64,000 nucleotides of DNA, taken from positions 930,001 through 994,000 of the forward strand of contig NZ_CP045417.1 in NCBI RefSeq assembly GCF_009363755.1, given 5' to 3'. The DNA comes from Halomonas sp. THAF5a (GTDB lineage Bacteria > Pseudomonadota > Gammaproteobacteria > Pseudomonadales > Halomonadaceae). Below are positions 12,948 through 21,226 of this stretch, in pieces. The position numbers and the translations under genes were made by a program. The notes beneath the pieces are model-generated. The model ran no database searches. It was given only the letters and a program-made list of their open reading frames with translations, and had not been told where the DNA came from. Position 1 is the stretch's first letter; each line of letters starts with the position of its first letter.

Positions 12948-14363
12948 ATGTCTCGGCAGCTGCTGCTCATGGCCCTGGCACCCTTGCTGGGGCTCTTCAT
13001 TTTGGGGATCGGCAACGGTTTCCTGGCCACCGTGATCACCCTGCGCCTGGACGCCGCCGGCGAGTCGCCGGTGGTGATCGGCTGGGTCTCCTCCGCCTAC
13101 TTCGTCGGCCTGGCATTGGGCGCCATGCTCAACGATCGGCTGCTGCTGGCGATCGGCCATATCCGCGCCTACGGTAGCTTCGCCTCGCTGGTGGCGGTCA
13201 CCGTGCTGCTGCAGGGGCTGGTGGACGAGCCCTGGGCCTGGTTCGCGCTGCGCCTGATCGGCGGCTGGGCCACGGTGGGGGTCTACCTGGTCATCGAGAG
13301 CTGGCTGCTGGCCTCCGGCGATGCCGGGGTGCGCGGTCGCCTGCTGGCGCTCTACATGATCGCCCTCTACGCCGCCGGCGTGCTCGGCCAGCTGCTGCTG
13401 GGCATCACCGAGGCGATGGGCGGGTCGGCCTCGTTCATGGTGATCGGCCTGCTGGCCTCGCTCTCGGTGCTGCCCATGGCGATGATCCCGCGGGTCTCGC
13501 CGCTGATCGAGAAGGCCGAGCCGCTCTCGCCGCTGCGCCTGGTCACCCTGACGCCCACCGGGGTGATGGGCAGCTTCGGCTCGGGGCTGGCGGTGGCCGC
13601 CGCCTACTCGCTGCTGCCGCTCTACCTGCAGCGCACGGGGCTCTCCGTCGACCGGGTCGGCCAGATGATGGCGGTGGTAGTGCTCGGCGCCATGCTGCTG
13701 CAGTACCCGGTCGGGCGCTGGTCGGATCGCCACGACCGCCAGCTGGTGCTGATCCTGATCGGCGCCTTCTGCACCCTGATCTCTGCGGCGGTGATCTGGC
13801 TGCCGATGAACGTGTCGGTACTGGCGGTGCTGCTGTTCCTGCTCGGCGGCGGCATCTTCTCGCTCTATCCGGTGGCGGTGGGGCACGCCGCCGACCGCGC
13901 CCCGGCCGGCGCCCTGGTCCCCATGAGCCAGGGCCTGCTGATGATCAACGCCGTCGGCTCGGCGGTGAGCCCGCCGCTGGCCTCGCCGTTGATGAGCCTC
14001 GCCGGCGATACCGGCCTGTTCTGGGCCTTCGGCGGACTGGGGCTGTTCCTGGTGCTCTTCTTCGGCTGGCGGCGCAGCGTGCGCCCGGCGCCGCTGCCGG
14101 TGGCGCCGTTCTCCGCCACCACCCCGATGTCCTCGGTGGGCGCCGAGCTCGCCGTGACCGAGGAGTGGGTGCAGGGCGCCATCGGGCACGAGCACGTGGA
14201 GGATCTCTCCGATGCCGTGCCGGAGGTCGAGGTGGCCGAGCCGCTGGTGGGCCCGCCGCCGCCCGACGAGCCGCACATCGTCTACTTCGAGGAGCCCGAG
14301 CCCGAGCCGGTTCCGAGCCAGGCGGAGCTGGAACTGGAGTGGGAGCCCGTCGAGGGGCGTTGA
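12948..14363 (+). CDS. MFS transporter with long acidic C-terminal tail
   Basis: A 471-residue major facilitator protein with about 12 membrane segments in the first 385 residues; loops contain MLNDRLLLAIGHIR and the cytosolic signature GRWSDRHDRQ. Overall it resembles the YcaD-like group of small-molecule exporters. The last 85 or so residues form a soluble Glu/Pro-rich tail, including FEEPEPEPVPSQAELELEWE, which ordinary family members lack. The ATG at 12948 is chosen over a TTG five codons earlier. A 10-bp direct repeat (GAGGGGCGTT twice, 14352-14371) spans the stop codon. Substrate unknown. Confidence 0.85.
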   Translation: MSRQLLLMALAPLLGLFILGIGNGFLATVITLRLDAAGESPVVIGWVSSAYFVGLALGAMLNDRLLLAIGHIRAYGSFASLVAVTVLLQGLVDEPWAWFALRLIGGWATVGVYLVIESWLLASGDAGVRGRLLALYMIALYAAGVLGQLLLGITEAMGGSASFMVIGLLASLSVLPMAMIPRVSPLIEKAEPLSPLRLVTLTPTGVMGSFGSGLAVAAAYSLLPLYLQRTGLSVDRVGQMMAVVVLGAMLLQYPVGRWSDRHDRQLVLILIGAFCTLISAAVIWLPMNVSVLAVLLFLLGGGIFSLYPVAVGHAADRAPAGALVPMSQGLLMINAVGSAVSPPLASPLMSLAGDTGLFWAFGGLGLFLVLFFGWRRSVRPAPLPVAPFSATTPMSSVGAELAVTEEWVQGAIGHEHVEDLSDAVPEVEVAEPLVGPPPPDEPHIVYFEEPEPEPVPSQAELELEWEPVEGR

Positions 14364-14456
14364 GGGGCGTTGAGGAGAGGGGCGACCTTGGGCTAATGGC
14401 CAACGAAAAGTAGGGAATCTACTATCGTGGCTATCATTTTTCCTAGAGGTGCCCCC

Positions 14457-16253
14457 ATGACGCCCTATGCCGCTCCCGTCCGCGATCTCCGCTTCGTGCT
14501 GGAGGAACTGCTCGAGCACGGCTCGCTGGCCCTGCCCGGCTTCGAGGAGGCCAGCCCCGACCTGGTCGAGGCGGTGCTCGAGGAGGCGGCGAAGCTCGCC
14601 GGCGACGTCTGGGCCCCGCTCAATGCCAGCGGCGACCGCCAGGGCTGCACCCGCCGCCAGGACGGCTCGGTCGGCGTGCCCGATGGCTTCATCGAGGCCT
14701 ACCGCGCCTACGCCGAGGGCGGCTGGAACGGCATCGGCGTCAGCGAGGCGCGGGGCGGCCAGGGCCTGCCCGAGGTAGTGGCGAGCGCCGTGCAAGAGAT
14801 GCTCCACGGCGCCAACATGGCCCTCGGGCTCTGCCCGATGCTCACCGCGGGCGCCATCGAGGCGCTGGCCCACCACGGCAGCGAGGAACTCCAGGCCCGC
14901 TACCTGCCGAAGCTGGTCGAGGGCACCTGGACCGGCACCATGAACCTCACCGAGCCCCAGGCCGGCTCCGACCTCTCCAAGGTGCGTACCCGCGCCGTGC
15001 CCCAGGAGGACGGCAGCTATCGGCTCTTCGGCCAGAAGATCTACATCACCTGGGGCGAGCACGACGCCGCCGAGAACATCCTGCACCTGGTGCTGGCGCG
15101 CACCCCGGACGCCCCCGAGGGCAACAAGGGCATCTCGCTGTTCCTGGTGCCGAAGTATCTGGTGGGCGAGGACGGCGCGCTCGGCGAGCGCAACGACGTC
15201 ACCTGCGCCTCCATCGAGCACAAGCTGGGCATCCACGGCTCGCCGACCTGCACCCTCGCCTTCGGCGAGCACGCCGGCGCCATCGGCTACCTGGTGGGCG
15301 AGCCGGGGCGCGGCCTCAACCACATGTTCACCATGATGAACGAGGCGCGCCACAAGGTCGGGGTGCAGGGCATCGGCGTGGCCGAGCGTGCCTGCCAGCA
15401 CGCCTTCGCCTACGCCCTGGACCGCGTGCAGGGCAAGCGCCCGGCGCACCGCGGCGGGGGCGAGTGCCCCATCGGCGACCACCTGGACGTGCGGCGCATG
15501 CTGCTCTCCATGCGTGCCCGCACCGATGCACTGCGCGCGCTGGCCCTCACCTGCGCAGCCCAGCTCGACGTGGCTCGCCACGCCGCGGAGGAGGGCGAGC
15601 GCCAGGCCGCCCAGGCCCGGGCCGAGGTGCTGATCCCGGTGGTCAAGGCCTTCTCCACCGACCAGGCCGTGGAGATCGCTTCCCTCGGCGTGCAGGTGCA
15701 CGGCGGCATGGGCTTCATCGAGGAGACCGGCGCCGCCCAGCTGCTGCGCGACGCGCGGATCGCGCCCATCTACGAGGGCACCAACGGCATCCAGGCCCTG
15801 GACCTGGCCGGGCGCAAGCTGCAGCGCGACGGCGGCCGGGCGCTGGGGGGGCTGATCGACGAGGTGGAGGGCACCGCCCGGGCGCTGTGTGCCGCACCTG
15901 GCCTGGCGCCGCTCGGCGAGGCGCTGGCCGCCGGGGCCGCCGACCTCACCGCGGTGCTTGCCGTGCTGCTCGAGCAGGGCGGTGATCCCGAGCGCGGCCC
16001 CGATGCCGTCCAGGCCTACGCCACCCCCTTCCTGAGCCTCGCCGGCCACGTGCTCTGCGCCTGGCAGATGGGGCGCTCGGCGCTGGCGGCCACCGCCGCC
16101 CGCGAGGCCGGCAGCGACGACCCCTTCTACCAGGCCAAGCTGGCGAGCGCCGACTTCGCCCTGCGCCAGTGGCTGCCCGTGGGGCGCGCCCAGCGCGCGG
16201 TGATCGAGGCCGGCATGGAGAGCCTCGTCGCCTTCGCGCCTGGTGCCCGGTAA
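14457..16253 (+). CDS. acyl-CoA dehydrogenase, large form (DmdC/FadE-like)
   Basis: A 598-residue flavoprotein dehydrogenase, longer than the common 380-residue short-chain enzymes because of an extra C-terminal domain of about 120 residues. The flavin/substrate region TGTMNLTEPQAGSDLSKV and the catalytic base region IYEGTNGIQALDLAGRK (Glu) are clear. Large-form enzymes of this type include DmdC, which oxidises methylmercaptopropionyl-CoA, and several fatty-acyl-CoA dehydrogenases. The ATG has TAGAGGT upstream. It is followed at 73 bp by an acyl-CoA ligase, and then by hydroxyacyl-CoA dehydrogenase and hydratase genes, a complete set for one round of beta-oxidation apart from thiolase. Confidence 0.88.
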   Translation: MTPYAAPVRDLRFVLEELLEHGSLALPGFEEASPDLVEAVLEEAAKLAGDVWAPLNASGDRQGCTRRQDGSVGVPDGFIEAYRAYAEGGWNGIGVSEARGGQGLPEVVASAVQEMLHGANMALGLCPMLTAGAIEALAHHGSEELQARYLPKLVEGTWTGTMNLTEPQAGSDLSKVRTRAVPQEDGSYRLFGQKIYITWGEHDAAENILHLVLARTPDAPEGNKGISLFLVPKYLVGEDGALGERNDVTCASIEHKLGIHGSPTCTLAFGEHAGAIGYLVGEPGRGLNHMFTMMNEARHKVGVQGIGVAERACQHAFAYALDRVQGKRPAHRGGGECPIGDHLDVRRMLLSMRARTDALRALALTCAAQLDVARHAAEEGERQAAQARAEVLIPVVKAFSTDQAVEIASLGVQVHGGMGFIEETGAAQLLRDARIAPIYEGTNGIQALDLAGRKLQRDGGRALGGLIDEVEGTARALCAAPGLAPLGEALAAGAADLTAVLAVLLEQGGDPERGPDAVQAYATPFLSLAGHVLCAWQMGRSALAATAAREAGSDDPFYQAKLASADFALRQWLPVGRAQRAVIEAGMESLVAFAPGAR

Positions 16254-16326
16254 GTCTTGCGTCCTCAGCCTCCCCGTCGCCGGCCCCGCGCCGGCGACGA
16301 ACCAACGGAACCCCGTGGAGCCCATC

Positions 16327-17958
16327 ATGACCCAGAGCATCTTCGAGCAGGGCCTGCCCCAGACGCCGGCCAACCACGTGGCGCTCTCGCCGCTGACCTT
16401 CATCGAGCGCAGCGCCAGCGTCTACCCGGACTACCCGGCGGTGGTGCACGGCGAGACCCGCCGCACCTGGGCCGAGACCTGGACGCGCTGTCGGCGTCTC
16501 GCCTCGGCGCTGGAGCGCCGCGGCATCAAGCCCGGCCAGACCGTGGCCGCCATGCTGCCCAACGTGCCGGCGATGTTCGAGGCGCACTTCGGCGTGCCGC
16601 TGGCGGGCTGTGTGCTCAACACCCTGAACATCCGCCTGGACGCCGACGCCATCGGCTACATGCTCGAGCACGGCGAGGCCAAGGCCGTGCTGGTCGACCC
16701 CGAGTTCGCCGATGTGATCGAGGCGGCGGTGGCCGGGCTTGAGCACCCGCCGCTGCTGATCGACGTCGACGATGCGCTCTTCGAGGGCGAGGCGCGCCGC
16801 ATCGGCGAGGTGGAGTACGAGGCCCTGCTGGCCGAGGGCGACCCCGACACCGCCTACGTGCTGCCCCAGGACGAGTGGCAGGCGATCTCGCTCAACTACA
16901 CCTCCGGCACCACGGGCAAGCCCAAGGGCGTGGTCTACCACCATCGCGGCGCCTACCTGAATGCGGTGAGCAACATCCTCGAGTGGGCCATGCCCCACCA
17001 CCCGGTCTACCTGTGGACCCTGCCGATGTTCCACTGCAACGGCTGGTGCTTCCCCTGGACCCTCGCCGCCCGCGCCGGCGTCAGCGTCTGCCTGCGCCGG
17101 GTCGATCCGAGGAAGGTCATGGACCTGCTCGCCGACGAGGGGGTGACCCACTTCAGTGGCGCGCCGATCATCCTCAACGGCCTGGTCAACCTGCCCGACG
17201 AGCAGAAGCGCGACTTCGACCACCCGGTGAAGGTCACCACCGCCGGCGCCGCGCCGCCTGCCTCGGTGATCGCCGGGGTCGAGGAGCTCGGCATCGAGGT
17301 GACCCACGTCTATGGCCTGACCGAGGTCTACGGCCCGGTCACCGTGTGCGCCTGGCGCGAGGCCTGGAACGCGCTGTCCCTGGAGCAGCGCGCCCGGATC
17401 AAGGCCCGCCAGGGCGTGCGTTACCACATGCTCGAGGCGCTCTGCGTGGCTGACCCGACCACCCTCGAGCCGGTGCCCAGGGACGGCGAGACCATCGGCG
17501 AGATCCTGATGCGCGGCAACAACGTCATGAAGGGCTACCTCAAGAACGAGGCGGCCACCGAGCAGGCGCTGGAGGGCGGCTGGTACCATACCGGCGACCT
17601 GGCGGTCTGGCACCCGGACGGCTACCTCGAGATCAAGGACCGCTCCAAGGACATCATCATCTCCGGGGGCGAGAACATCTCCACCATCGAGGTGGAGGAC
17701 GCCGTCTACTCGCATCCGGCGGTGGAGGAGGCCGCGGTGGTGGCCAAGCCCGACGAGAAGTGGGGCGAGACGCCCTGCGCCTTCGTCAAGCTCAAGGTGG
17801 GGTACGGCGAGGTCACCGAGCAGGAGATCATCGAGCACTGCCGCAAGCACCTGGCCCGCTTCAAGGTGCCGAAGACGGTGATCTTCACCGAGCTGCCCAA
17901 GACCTCCACCGGCAAGATCCAGAAGTTCGTGCTGCGCGACGAAGCGCGCAAGCAGTAA
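16327..17958 (+). CDS. AMP-forming acyl-CoA synthetase (AlkK/DmdB-like)
   Basis: A 543-residue ANL-superfamily ligase that activates a carboxylic acid to its CoA thioester through an acyl-adenylate. Motifs in order are the P-loop YTSGTTGKPKGVVYHHRG, GLTEVYGP, the hinge WYHTGDLAVWHPDGYLEIKD, DIIISGGENIS, and the catalytic Lys in TSTGKIQKFVLRDEAR. The N-terminal pattern beginning LSPLTFIERSASVYPDYPAV is typical of the medium-chain/AlkK and DmdB group. The ATG has GTGGAG upstream. Substrate could be medium-chain fatty acids or methylmercaptopropionate; sequence alone does not decide. Confidence 0.88.
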   Translation: MTQSIFEQGLPQTPANHVALSPLTFIERSASVYPDYPAVVHGETRRTWAETWTRCRRLASALERRGIKPGQTVAAMLPNVPAMFEAHFGVPLAGCVLNTLNIRLDADAIGYMLEHGEAKAVLVDPEFADVIEAAVAGLEHPPLLIDVDDALFEGEARRIGEVEYEALLAEGDPDTAYVLPQDEWQAISLNYTSGTTGKPKGVVYHHRGAYLNAVSNILEWAMPHHPVYLWTLPMFHCNGWCFPWTLAARAGVSVCLRRVDPRKVMDLLADEGVTHFSGAPIILNGLVNLPDEQKRDFDHPVKVTTAGAAPPASVIAGVEELGIEVTHVYGLTEVYGPVTVCAWREAWNALSLEQRARIKARQGVRYHMLEALCVADPTTLEPVPRDGETIGEILMRGNNVMKGYLKNEAATEQALEGGWYHTGDLAVWHPDGYLEIKDRSKDIIISGGENISTIEVEDAVYSHPAVEEAAVVAKPDEKWGETPCAFVKLKVGYGEVTEQEIIEHCRKHLARFKVPKTVIFTELPKTSTGKIQKFVLRDEARKQ

Positions 17959-17994
17959 TCCGACAGGATGCACGGTTCAGTGCCTGCAGCGAGA

Positions 17995-18075
17995 GGCGTC
18001 GGGAACAGGCCGAAGAGGAGGTCTTTTGCCAGGGAAGGCAAAGGTAGCGCCCAGGGACGGGTTTACAGCGCCTCC
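17995..18075 (-). repeat. 81-bp dispersed repeat, copy A
   Basis: Read on the minus strand it starts GGAGGCGCTGTAAACCCGTC and ends TTCCCGACGCC, aligning without gaps to the copies at 19042 and 45033. The central hairpin is TTTGCC-TTCCCT-GGCAAA. It lies in the 197-bp gap between the acyl-CoA ligase and the hydroxyacyl-CoA dehydrogenase. Confidence 0.85.
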
Positions 18076-18155
18076 TTGGAGGTCTGTTGCCGGAAATGCC
18101 TCGAGCGAGCCGTACAATTGCAGTGGTCCTGCCAATCACACCTAAGGAGAGTGCA

Positions 18156-19004
18156 ATGAGTGAGCAACCGATCGGCGTGGTCGGCGCCGGTACCATGGGC
18201 CAGGGCATCGCCCAGGTGCTGGCGGCGAGCGGCTTCGAGGTCAAGCTCTACGACGTCGCCGACGAGCAGCTCGGCCGCGCCACGGCGGCCATCGACAAGG
18301 GGCTTTCCAAGCTGGTGGCCAAGGAGAAGCTCGGTGAGGCCGACAAGGCGGCCGCCATGGCGCGCCTGGACACCACCACGGCGCTCGACGCCCTGCGCGA
18401 GTGCGAGGTGATCATCGAGGCCGCGCCCGAGCAGCCCGCGCTCAAGGAGAAGCTCTTCCGCGACCTGAGCCGCCTTACCCACGACGCGATACTGGCCTCC
18501 AACACCTCCTCGCTGTCGCTGACCCGCCTGGCGGGTGTGTGCGAGCGTCCCGAGCGGGTGGTCGGCATGCACTTCTTCAATCCGGTGCCGGTGTTGAAGC
18601 TGGTCGAGGTGATTCGCGCCGAGCAGACCAGTGACGCCACCGTGGCGCGCATCGAGGCGCTGGCCGAGGCGCTCGGCAAGACCGCCGTGCCGGTGGGCGA
18701 CTCCCCGGGCTTCGCGGTGAATCGCCTGCTGGTGCCGATGATCAACGAGGCGGCCTTCCTGGTGCAGGAGGGCGCGGCCACCCCCGAGGCCATCGACGAG
18801 GCGATGAAGCTCGGCGCCGCCCACCCCATGGGGCCGCTGGCGCTCGCCGACCTGATCGGCCTGGACGTCTGCCTGTCGATCATGGAGGTGCTGCAGGACG
18901 GCTTCGGCGATCCCAAGTACCGCCCCTGCCCGCTGCTCAAGCGCATGGTCGATGCCGGTTACCTGGGGCGCAAGTCCGGCCGCGGCTTCCACGTCTATCA
19001 ATAA
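18156..19004 (+). CDS. 3-hydroxybutyryl-CoA dehydrogenase family protein
   Basis: A 282-residue NAD-dependent L-3-hydroxyacyl-CoA dehydrogenase that converts 3-hydroxyacyl-CoA to 3-ketoacyl-CoA. The N-terminal Rossmann motif is GVVGAGTMGQGIAQVLA, the catalytic region SNTSSLSLTRLA and GMHFFNPVPVLKLVEVI contains the active-site His, and the C-terminal domain ends in GYLGRKSGRGFHVY. The length equals single-domain Hbd/PaaH enzymes. The ATG has AAGGAG at ideal spacing. It is flanked on both sides by copies of the 81-bp repeat, and works naturally with the hydratase downstream. Confidence 0.93.
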   Translation: MSEQPIGVVGAGTMGQGIAQVLAASGFEVKLYDVADEQLGRATAAIDKGLSKLVAKEKLGEADKAAAMARLDTTTALDALRECEVIIEAAPEQPALKEKLFRDLSRLTHDAILASNTSSLSLTRLAGVCERPERVVGMHFFNPVPVLKLVEVIRAEQTSDATVARIEALAEALGKTAVPVGDSPGFAVNRLLVPMINEAAFLVQEGAATPEAIDEAMKLGAAHPMGPLALADLIGLDVCLSIMEVLQDGFGDPKYRPCPLLKRMVDAGYLGRKSGRGFHVYQ

Positions 19005-19041
19005 GGCGCCGGCGATGGGCGCCGGAACGCGAGGCCGTCGA

Positions 19042-19122
19042 GGAGGCGCTGTGAATACCTCCCTGTACGCTACCGACGCCTTCCCTGGCGTAGGACCTGC
19101 TCTTCAGCCTGCCCCCGGCGCC
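19042..19122 (+). repeat. 81-bp dispersed repeat, copy B
   Basis: It begins GGAGGCGCTGTGAATACCTC and ends CCCCCGGCGCC. By eye it differs from copy C at about 12 of 81 positions with no gaps. The central hairpin is ACGCC-TTCCCT-GGCGT. It lies 38 bp after the hydroxyacyl-CoA dehydrogenase stop codon. Confidence 0.9.
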
Positions 19123-19218
19123 CCTTTACTTTACGGGTAGCCGGCCCCGACAAAAGAGGGGATTGCCGCCCAACCAAGCGTTCGCTAGGGTTGGGCGGTC
19201 TGCTATCAATAACGCCTA

Positions 19219-19229
19219 CCCCCCCCCCC
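19219..19229. repeat. C11 homopolymer in the leader of the enoyl-CoA hydratase gene
   Basis: Eleven consecutive C residues end 24 bases before the start codon at 19254, just upstream of the CAGGAG ribosome site. It is the longest homopolymer I noticed in the window. Confidence 0.9.
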
Positions 19230-19253
19230 AACAACAATCCCAGGAGCCCTTCC

Positions 19254-20027
19254 ATGAGCGAGACCCTGATCGAGGTCGCCGACAACGCCGGCGTCGTGCG
19301 CCTGACAATCAGCCGCCCCAAGGCGCTGAACGCCCTCAACAGCGCCGTGATCGGCGAGCTGGCCAGCGTGCTCGACGACCTGGAGCAGCGCGACGACCTG
19401 CGCGCCGTGCTGATCACCGGGGCCGGCGAGAAGTCCTTCGTCGCCGGCGCCGACATCGCCGAGATGCGCGACAAGACTCCGGAGCAGGCCCGCGCCTTCG
19501 CCGGCCAGGCGCTCAAGACCATCAAGCGCCTGGAGACCCTGCCGGTGCCGGTGGTGGCGCTGGTCAACGGCTTCTGCCTCGGCGGCGGCTGCGAGCTGGC
19601 CCTGGCCTGCGACTGGGCGGTGGCCAGCGACAACGCCATCTTCGGCCAGCCCGAGGTGCTGCTCGGCGTGATCCCCGGCTTCGGCGGCACCCAGCGCCTG
19701 CCGCGTCGCGTCGGCCCGGCCATGGCCATCGACCTGGTGACCACCGGCCGCAAGATCGATGCCCAGGAGGCGCTGCGCATCGGCCTGGTCAATCGCGTCA
19801 TGCCCCAGGACGAGCTCGAGGCCTACGCCGAGGAGCTCACCAAGCAGCTCGGCGGCAACGGCCCCGAGGCGGTGCGCGGCGCCAAGCAGGCGGTCCACGA
19901 CGGCCTCGACCAGGACCTCGACAGCGCGCTGGCGCTGGAGACCAGCCTGTTCGCGCTCTGCTTCGCCGGCGAGGAGCAGCGTGAGGGGATGAGCGCCTTC
20001 GTCGAGAAGCGCAAGCCGAACTTCTGA
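19254..20027 (+). CDS. enoyl-CoA hydratase (crotonase family)
   Basis: A 257-residue crotonase that adds water to trans-2-enoyl-CoA. Both catalytic Glu regions are present: GGGCELALACDWA and FGQPEVLLGVIPGFGGTQRL. The oxyanion-hole stretch SFVAGADIAEM is also standard. Size and motifs match short-chain enoyl-CoA hydratases; the DMSP-pathway hydratase DmdD belongs to the same superfamily but cannot be told apart by eye. The ATG has CAGGAG upstream, with a C11 tract between promoter region and ribosome site. It closes the acyl-CoA gene set and is followed by a strong hairpin. Confidence 0.93.
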   Translation: MSETLIEVADNAGVVRLTISRPKALNALNSAVIGELASVLDDLEQRDDLRAVLITGAGEKSFVAGADIAEMRDKTPEQARAFAGQALKTIKRLETLPVPVVALVNGFCLGGGCELALACDWAVASDNAIFGQPEVLLGVIPGFGGTQRLPRRVGPAMAIDLVTTGRKIDAQEALRIGLVNRVMPQDELEAYAEELTKQLGGNGPEAVRGAKQAVHDGLDQDLDSALALETSLFALCFAGEEQREGMSAFVEKRKPNF

Positions 20028-20051
20028 GCCCGCGCTTCCCGCCGCCATGAA

Positions 20052-20088
20052 AACGGCCGTGACGCTCGCGTCACGGCCGTTGTCGTTT
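20052..20088. terminator. terminator between enoyl-CoA hydratase and ectD
   Basis: A perfect 13-bp stem AACGGCCGTGACG / CGTCACGGCCGTT with loop CTCG, preceded by A residues and followed by GTCGTTT. It lies between convergent genes and probably serves both. Confidence 0.8.
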
Positions 20089-20116
20089 AAGCCGGGCTGA
20101 GCGTGTGGCCGACCGC

Positions 20117-21061
20117 TCAGCGCAGCGGCTCGACCCCCTGGCCCGAGAGCTCCGGGAAGTCGTCGTGCATGGTCAGCGGCTCGACGTGCTCGCGGGCCGC
20201 CAGGTACTCGGGCCGCCGCGTGGGCGCCGCATAGGGCTCCTCCAGGGTGTTGTCCACGCTGTTGTAGACGAAGAACAGGTTGGAGCGCGGCCAGGGCGAC
20301 ATGTTCTCGTTCGAGGCGTGCAGGGTGTTGCACTCGAAGAGCAGCAGCGAGCCCGCCGGCCCCTTGGGCGCCTGGATGCCGCCATGCTCGGCGAGCCGCG
20401 CCAGGGCCTGCTGGTCCGGCACCCCGACCTGCTGGGCCTTCAGCGACTGCTGCCAGTTGGCCTCGGGGGTCTCGCCCAGGCAGGGCACGAAGTGGCGATG
20501 CGAGCCGGGAATCAGCATCAGAGGGCCGTTGAACTCGTTGTTGTCGGTCAGCATCAGCGAGGCGCTGACCGCACGCATGCCCGGCATGCCGTCCTCGGCG
20601 TGCCAGGTCTCGAAGTCCGAGTGCCAGTCGAAGCCGCTGCCCTGGAAGCCGTACTTGTCGTTGATGCGCGATTGATGAATGTAGACCTCGCTGCCCAGCA
20701 GCTGGCGCACCATGCCGAGGATGCGCGGGTCGCGGGTCAGGCGGTCGAAGTGTTCCGAGAAGCGGTGCATGCCGAACACCGAGCGGATGGCGCCGCTGCT
20801 GGGGTCCTGGATGACCTGCTCGGAGCGCATCAGCGCCTCGTCCCTGGCCATCTCCTTGAGCTCCTCGAAGAACGGCTCGATGCGATCCCGCGAGAAGAAG
20901 CCGTCGAACCAGAGGAAGCCGTCCCGTTCGTAGCGCGAGAGCGCGACCTCGTCCAGCGGGCCCTCCCAGCGACGCTGGTTGCGGGCATGCACCACCGGCT
21001 CGCGGCGGGGCAGGGGGGCGCGGTGGTGGTTCAGCCGGGTGGGATAGGGATCTGCCAACAT
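20117..21061 (-). CDS. ectD: ectoine hydroxylase
   Basis: A 314-residue Fe(II)/2-oxoglutarate dioxygenase that converts ectoine to 5-hydroxyectoine, a compatible solute. The EctD signature FDWHSDFETWHAEDGMPGMR holds the HxD iron ligands, and NGPLMLIPGSHRHFVP follows. VGVPDQQALARLAEHGGI and the distal His region FECNTLHASNEN complete the active site. The ATG at 21061 has GAGGAGG seven bases upstream and is chosen over one ten codons earlier. The ectABC genes are not in this window; ectD as an isolated gene is known in Halomonas. Presence implies a halophilic or salt-tolerant host. Confidence 0.96.
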   Translation of the reverse strand: MLADPYPTRLNHHRAPLPRREPVVHARNQRRWEGPLDEVALSRYERDGFLWFDGFFSRDRIEPFFEELKEMARDEALMRSEQVIQDPSSGAIRSVFGMHRFSEHFDRLTRDPRILGMVRQLLGSEVYIHQSRINDKYGFQGSGFDWHSDFETWHAEDGMPGMRAVSASLMLTDNNEFNGPLMLIPGSHRHFVPCLGETPEANWQQSLKAQQVGVPDQQALARLAEHGGIQAPKGPAGSLLLFECNTLHASNENMSPWPRSNLFFVYNSVDNTLEEPYAAPTRRPEYLAAREHVEPLTMHDDFPELSGQGVEPLR

Positions 21062-21089
21062 GAGAAAACCTCCTCGTGAAGTCAGTTGC

Positions 21090-21118
21090 ACTAAACCCGC
21101 CGTACCATGTTCAGTAAA
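21090..21118 (-). promoter_or_regulatory. weak candidate promoter of ectD
   Basis: On the minus strand TTTACT and TTTAGT are 17 bp apart, about 30 bases before the start codon. The match to sigma-70 consensus is moderate; an osmotically regulated sigma factor could equally be used. Confidence 0.28.
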
Positions 21119-21226
21119 TCGAATATGACTTCAACCCCCGACCGGCCGGGGCGGGGCGATCATGCCGCCCGGGAAGTCCCGCCGGCGCGGTGTTGGCCGG
21201 CCCGTGGCGCGATCGCCCGGGTCGCC

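Noticed and set aside
12810..16403. Very long minus-strand open frame (about 1200 codons) opposite the MFS, acyl-CoA dehydrogenase and ligase genes
   Set aside because: It is antisense to clearly conserved proteins; composition (runs of Gly, Arg, His, Ala) is that of a shadow frame in GC-rich DNA.
15946..17973. Minus-strand open frame of about 675 codons opposite the acyl-CoA ligase
   Set aside because: Antisense to a protein with all ANL motifs; Gly/His/Val-rich shadow composition.
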